A DNA stretch of 5,482 bases from Anaerolineales bacterium. Lineage in GTDB: Bacteria > Chloroflexota > Anaerolineae > Promineifilales > Promineifilaceae. Positions within the stretch are counted from its first letter, which is position 1. Each line of letters opens with the position of its first letter. The stretch spans positions 1 to 5,482 of the forward strand of contig JAGQGA010000396.1 of NCBI GenBank assembly GCA_020432595.1, read 5' to 3'. The notes beneath the pieces are model-generated. The model saw only the letters and a list, made by a program, of their open reading frames with translations. It was not told the DNA's origin and searched no databases. The position numbers and the translations under genes were made by a program. This document shows, in pieces, positions 5,189-5,482 of this stretch.

Positions 5189-5218
5189 TTGCCCATTTGG
5201 GCCAAGTGTCGCTACAAT
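5189..5218 (+). promoter_or_regulatory. Putative pyrF promoter, leaderless transcript
   Basis: TTGCCC (5189-5194, 4 of 6 to TTGACA) and TACAAT (5213-5218, 5 of 6 to TATAAT) are separated by 18 bp. The distance from the -10 to the pyrF ATG is 6 nt, so the predicted first transcribed base is at or next to the A of the ATG. The absence of a Shine-Dalgarno agrees with a leaderless message. Confidence 0.5.
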
Positions 5219-5224
5219 TTAGCT

Positions 5225-5482
5225 ATGACAACTTATTTGGAAAAACTACAGGCAATTCAACAGCAAAACAACTCTTGGCTGTGCATTGGGCTAGACCCCA
5301 TACCGGAAAAGCTGCCGGTGGAAGCGGTATCGAGGTGGGATGAACCGCTGCTGCCGTTTAACAAGGCGATTATTGATGCCACGGCCGACCTGGTCTGCGC
5401 CTACAAACCCAATTTGGGCTTTTATTTACAGTGGGGCGCAGCCGGGGTCATTGCCCTGGAGCGCACCATCGCCTACATTCCC
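5225..5482 (+). CDS. pyrF: Orotidine 5'-phosphate decarboxylase, type 2 (3' end outside window)
   Basis: The first 86 codons of an enzyme that decarboxylates OMP to UMP, the last step of de novo pyrimidine synthesis in the cytoplasm. The start MTTYLEKLQ is followed by LCIGLDPIPEKLP (GLDP at 22-25), PFNKAIIDATADLVCAYKPNLGFY (catalytic-site AYKPN at 59-63) and GVIALERTIAYIP. This order is characteristic of the longer, type-2 PyrF subfamily (usually about 260-310 aa). The frame is still open at the last base of the window. The ATG has no Shine-Dalgarno, but a TACAAT -10 element ends 6 nt before it, so a leaderless message is likely. It is divergent from the minus-strand unit across a 145-bp region. 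Use of TTG, ATT and CTG codons is similar to its plus-strand neighbours. Confidence in identity is high; the start is supported by homologous length and by the promoter position. Confidence 0.95.
   Translation, partial: MTTYLEKLQAIQQQNNSWLCIGLDPIPEKLPVEAVSRWDEPLLPFNKAIIDATADLVCAYKPNLGFYLQWGAAGVIALERTIAYIP

Noticed and set aside
5140..5343. Plus-strand 67-aa open frame overlapping the pyrF start
   Set aside because: It overlaps pyrF out of frame and shows no family motif; pyrF is unmistakable.

Overview
The window looks like a chromosomal segment of a moderately GC-rich bacterium (about 55-60% GC outside one AT-rich patch), most likely a member of Chloroflexota. That assignment is inference. 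It rests on two lipoproteins that each carry a long Pro/Thr linker directly after the lipobox, a secreted protein with a pre-peptidase C-terminal (PPC) domain, the type-2 PyrF, and the general codon style. No rRNA or marker gene is present to confirm it.

Layout. Bases 1-3132 hold a tightly packed plus-strand unit. It starts with the 3' end of a large secreted PPC-domain protein, followed 3 nt later by an OmpR/PhoB-type response regulator, and 6 nt later by a sulfatase/alkaline-phosphatase-superfamily hydrolase. Bases 3055-5079 hold a minus-strand unit. Read in its own direction, it has a 78-aa acidic protein resembling antitoxins of the TumE/DUF6516 systems, then (ATGA overlap) a VanY-type D,D-carboxypeptidase lipoprotein, then (1-nt gap) a CapA-like lipoprotein. 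Bases 5080-5224 form the only real intergenic region. It holds the minus-strand promoter with a Fur-family-like palindrome over it, and a plus-strand promoter placed so that pyrF (5225 to the window end) would be leaderless.

The sulfatase (+) and the CapA-like gene (-) collide tail to tail near 3058-3070. Both stop in the middle of their conserved domains and each reads into the other's antisense, so both 3' ends are missing. This is either a deletion between two convergent genes or an assembly chimera.

The most striking signal is at the DNA level. The 10-bp perfect palindrome AACGGCCGTT occurs 12 times in 5.5 kb (about 0.005 expected). It is found in coding DNA of both strands, in three different codon phases, and once between genes. 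It behaves like the highly iterated palindrome HIP1 of cyanobacteria but has a different sequence. It is absent from the AT-rich antitoxin-like gene, which looks like a recent arrival. A second oddity is that the lipoprotein signal peptide of the CapA-like gene is written in two abutting short tandem repeats.
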